A stretch of DNA of 64,000 nt from Herbaspirillum sp. AP02 (GTDB lineage Bacteria; Pseudomonadota; Gammaproteobacteria; Burkholderiales; Burkholderiaceae_D). Location of the stretch: the NCBI RefSeq assembly GCF_015767275.1, contig NZ_JADWMY010000015.1, forward strand, positions 1 through 64,000, in the 5' to 3' direction. Position 1 is the stretch's first letter. Each line of letters opens with the position of its first letter. A program made the translations under genes and the position numbers. The notes beneath the pieces were generated by a model. The model had not been told where the DNA came from. It saw only the letters and a program-made list of their open reading frames with translations, and did not search any database. Below are positions 62,955-64,000 of this stretch, piece by piece.

Positions 62955-62970
62955 TTCAGTGTACTGAATA
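62955..62970. promoter_or_regulatory. Perfect palindrome, candidate MarR operator for vanA
   Basis: ATTCAGT-GT-ACTGAAT is a 7+7 inverted repeat in the 352-base divergent gap between marR and vanA. Size and spacing suit a MarR dimer. It lies 163 bases before vanA and 175 bases before the MarR start, so it could control both. No clear promoter pair was identified. Confidence 0.55.
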
Positions 62971-63132
62971 TTAAAACAAAAAAGCAGGAGACCCCACAGG
63001 ATCTGGATCAACAGAATCGACAGAATCAACAGACCTGCGGATCAACTAACAAGCAAGAGACCCAAGACTGATCATGGCGCCGGCCGTCCGTGCTGCGCGC
63101 AGATTGAGGAATTCACCCGAGAGGAGACCGTC

Positions 63133-64000
63133 ATGTTCCCCAAGAATGCCTGGTACGTTGCCTGTACCCCCGACGAAATTGCCAGCAAGCCGCTGGGCCG
63201 CCAGATCTGCGGCGAGAAGATCGTGTTCTATCGTGGCGCCGAAGGCAAGGTCGCGGCGGTTGAGGATTTCTGCCCGCATCGTGGTGCACCGCTGTCCCTG
63301 GGGTTCGTGCGCGATGGCCAGCTGGTGTGTGGCTATCACGGCCTGGAGATGGGATGCGATGGCAAGCCCATCAGCATGCCTGGCCAGCGGGTGCGTGGCT
63401 TCCCGTGCATCCGCAGCTTTGCGGTGGTGGAGCGCTATGGCTTCATCTGGGTCTGGCCGGGCGAGAAGGAGCAGGCCGACCCGGCCCTGATCCATCATCT
63501 CGAATGGGCAGATAACCCGGAGTGGGCCTACGGTGGTGGCCTCTATCACATCAACTGCGATTACCGGCTGATGATCGACAACCTGATGGACCTCACGCAC
63601 GAGACCTATGTGCATGCCTCCAGCATCGGTCAGAAGGAAATCGACGAGGCCCCCGTGAACACCCGCGTCGAAGGCGAGCAGGTGATCACCAGTCGCTACA
63701 TGGAAAACATCATGGCGCCGCCGTTCTGGCGTATGGCTTTGCGCGGCAATGGCCTGGCCGATGATGTGCCGGTGGATCGCTGGCAGGTCTGTCGCTTCAC
63801 CCCGCCCAGCCACGTCATGATCGAAGTCGGCGTGGCCCATGCCGGCCATGGCGGCTACGAGGCGCCGCCGCAGCACAAGGCTTCCAGCATCGTGGTGGAT
63901 TTCATCACGCCCGAGACCGAGACCTCGCACTGGTACTTCTGGGGCATGGCACGTCATTTCCGTCCCGATGATCAGGAACTGACAGCCACCATTCGTGACG
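63133..64000 (+). CDS. vanA: Vanillate O-demethylase oxygenase subunit (partial)
   Basis: The first 289 residues of a Rieske non-haem oxygenase, cut by the window end. [2Fe-2S] ligands are C47-x-H49 (FCPHRGAPLS) and C66-x2-H69 (CGYHGLEM). The mononuclear iron site is in DNLMDLTHETYVHASSIG. The opening MFPKNAWYVACTPDEI matches VanA. With its reductase VanB (outside the window) it converts vanillate to protocatechuate and formaldehyde. GAGGAGACC precedes the ATG. Confidence 0.93.
   Translation, partial: MFPKNAWYVACTPDEIASKPLGRQICGEKIVFYRGAEGKVAAVEDFCPHRGAPLSLGFVRDGQLVCGYHGLEMGCDGKPISMPGQRVRGFPCIRSFAVVERYGFIWVWPGEKEQADPALIHHLEWADNPEWAYGGGLYHINCDYRLMIDNLMDLTHETYVHASSIGQKEIDEAPVNTRVEGEQVITSRYMENIMAPPFWRMALRGNGLADDVPVDRWQVCRFTPPSHVMIEVGVAHAGHGGYEAPPQHKASSIVVDFITPETETSHWYFWGMARHFRPDDQELTATIRD

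Noticed and set aside
1-64000. CRISPR arrays and rRNA genes
   Set aside because: No regularly spaced repeats of 25-40 bases and no rRNA-like sequence were seen; only one tRNA was found.

Overview
The window looks like a chromosomal segment of a betaproteobacterium of the Oxalobacteraceae, most probably Herbaspirillum or a close relative. This is inferred from gene order (mlaFED-mlaA-C-B / bolA-type / murA / his operon / tatABC / petABC / sspAB), high GC with C/G-ending codons, and many Bra/Liv-type aromatic-acid transporters. No database was searched. Everything from about 6.2 kb onward has uniformly high GC; the first 6.2 kb is clearly more AT-rich.

Region 1 (1-6150) is an accessory segment. 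Repeats resembling an IS21-family end lie at the left edge. They are followed by two large unassigned proteins, each with a PD-(D/E)XK-like nuclease signature, a one-helix membrane protein, two small unknown reverse-strand genes and an XRE-type regulator. It ends at a strong terminator before ychF. Its gene content would suit a defence island, but no known system is recognised.

Region 2 (6249-33200) is core housekeeping. It holds ychF, the Mla phospholipid-transport operon, a NodIJ/YadGH-like ABC exporter, a BolA/IbaG-type gene and murA. A complete his operon follows (hisG, D, C, B, H, A, F, I, E), with an orphan DNA methyltransferase embedded between hisD and hisC. Then come an HIT protein, tatABC, a DUF2461 protein, a DegS/DegQ-like protease, a Nif3-like protein, mscL, the bc1 complex petABC, sspA, sspB and tRNA-Thr(TGT).

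Region 3 (33200-36150) has an unknown acidic protein, a methyl-accepting chemotaxis protein and a small secreted protein.

Region 4 (36181-64000) is an aromatic-acid catabolic cluster. A 12-gene reverse-strand operon runs from an enoyl-CoA hydratase (49.2 kb) to a MarR regulator (36.2 kb). It encodes a feruloyl-CoA-synthase-like ligase, hydratase, SDR dehydrogenase, thiolase, hotdog thioesterase, a complete Liv-type ABC transporter (with livM and livG fused), a secreted DUF3237 protein and an acyl-CoA dehydrogenase. This is the set expected for CoA-dependent beta-oxidative shortening of hydroxycinnamates (ferulate, p-coumarate) to vanillate or 4-hydroxybenzoate. Next come a second Liv-type binding protein, a porin, an IclR (PcaR-type) regulator, pcaIJF and a second livHMGF set; then an HD-GYP protein, a LysR regulator, a MarR regulator and vanA, which is cut by the window end. 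Together they can link hydroxycinnamate, vanillate, protocatechuate and beta-ketoadipate metabolism to the TCA cycle; vanB, pcaGH, pcaB, pcaC and pcaD are not in the window.

Regulatory sequences support this reading. Paired 15-bp PcaR-like boxes with identical spacing lie before pcaI and between the binding-protein and porin genes. A perfect palindrome sits just downstream of a good sigma70 promoter at the head of the hydroxycinnamate operon, and another palindrome lies between the second marR and vanA.
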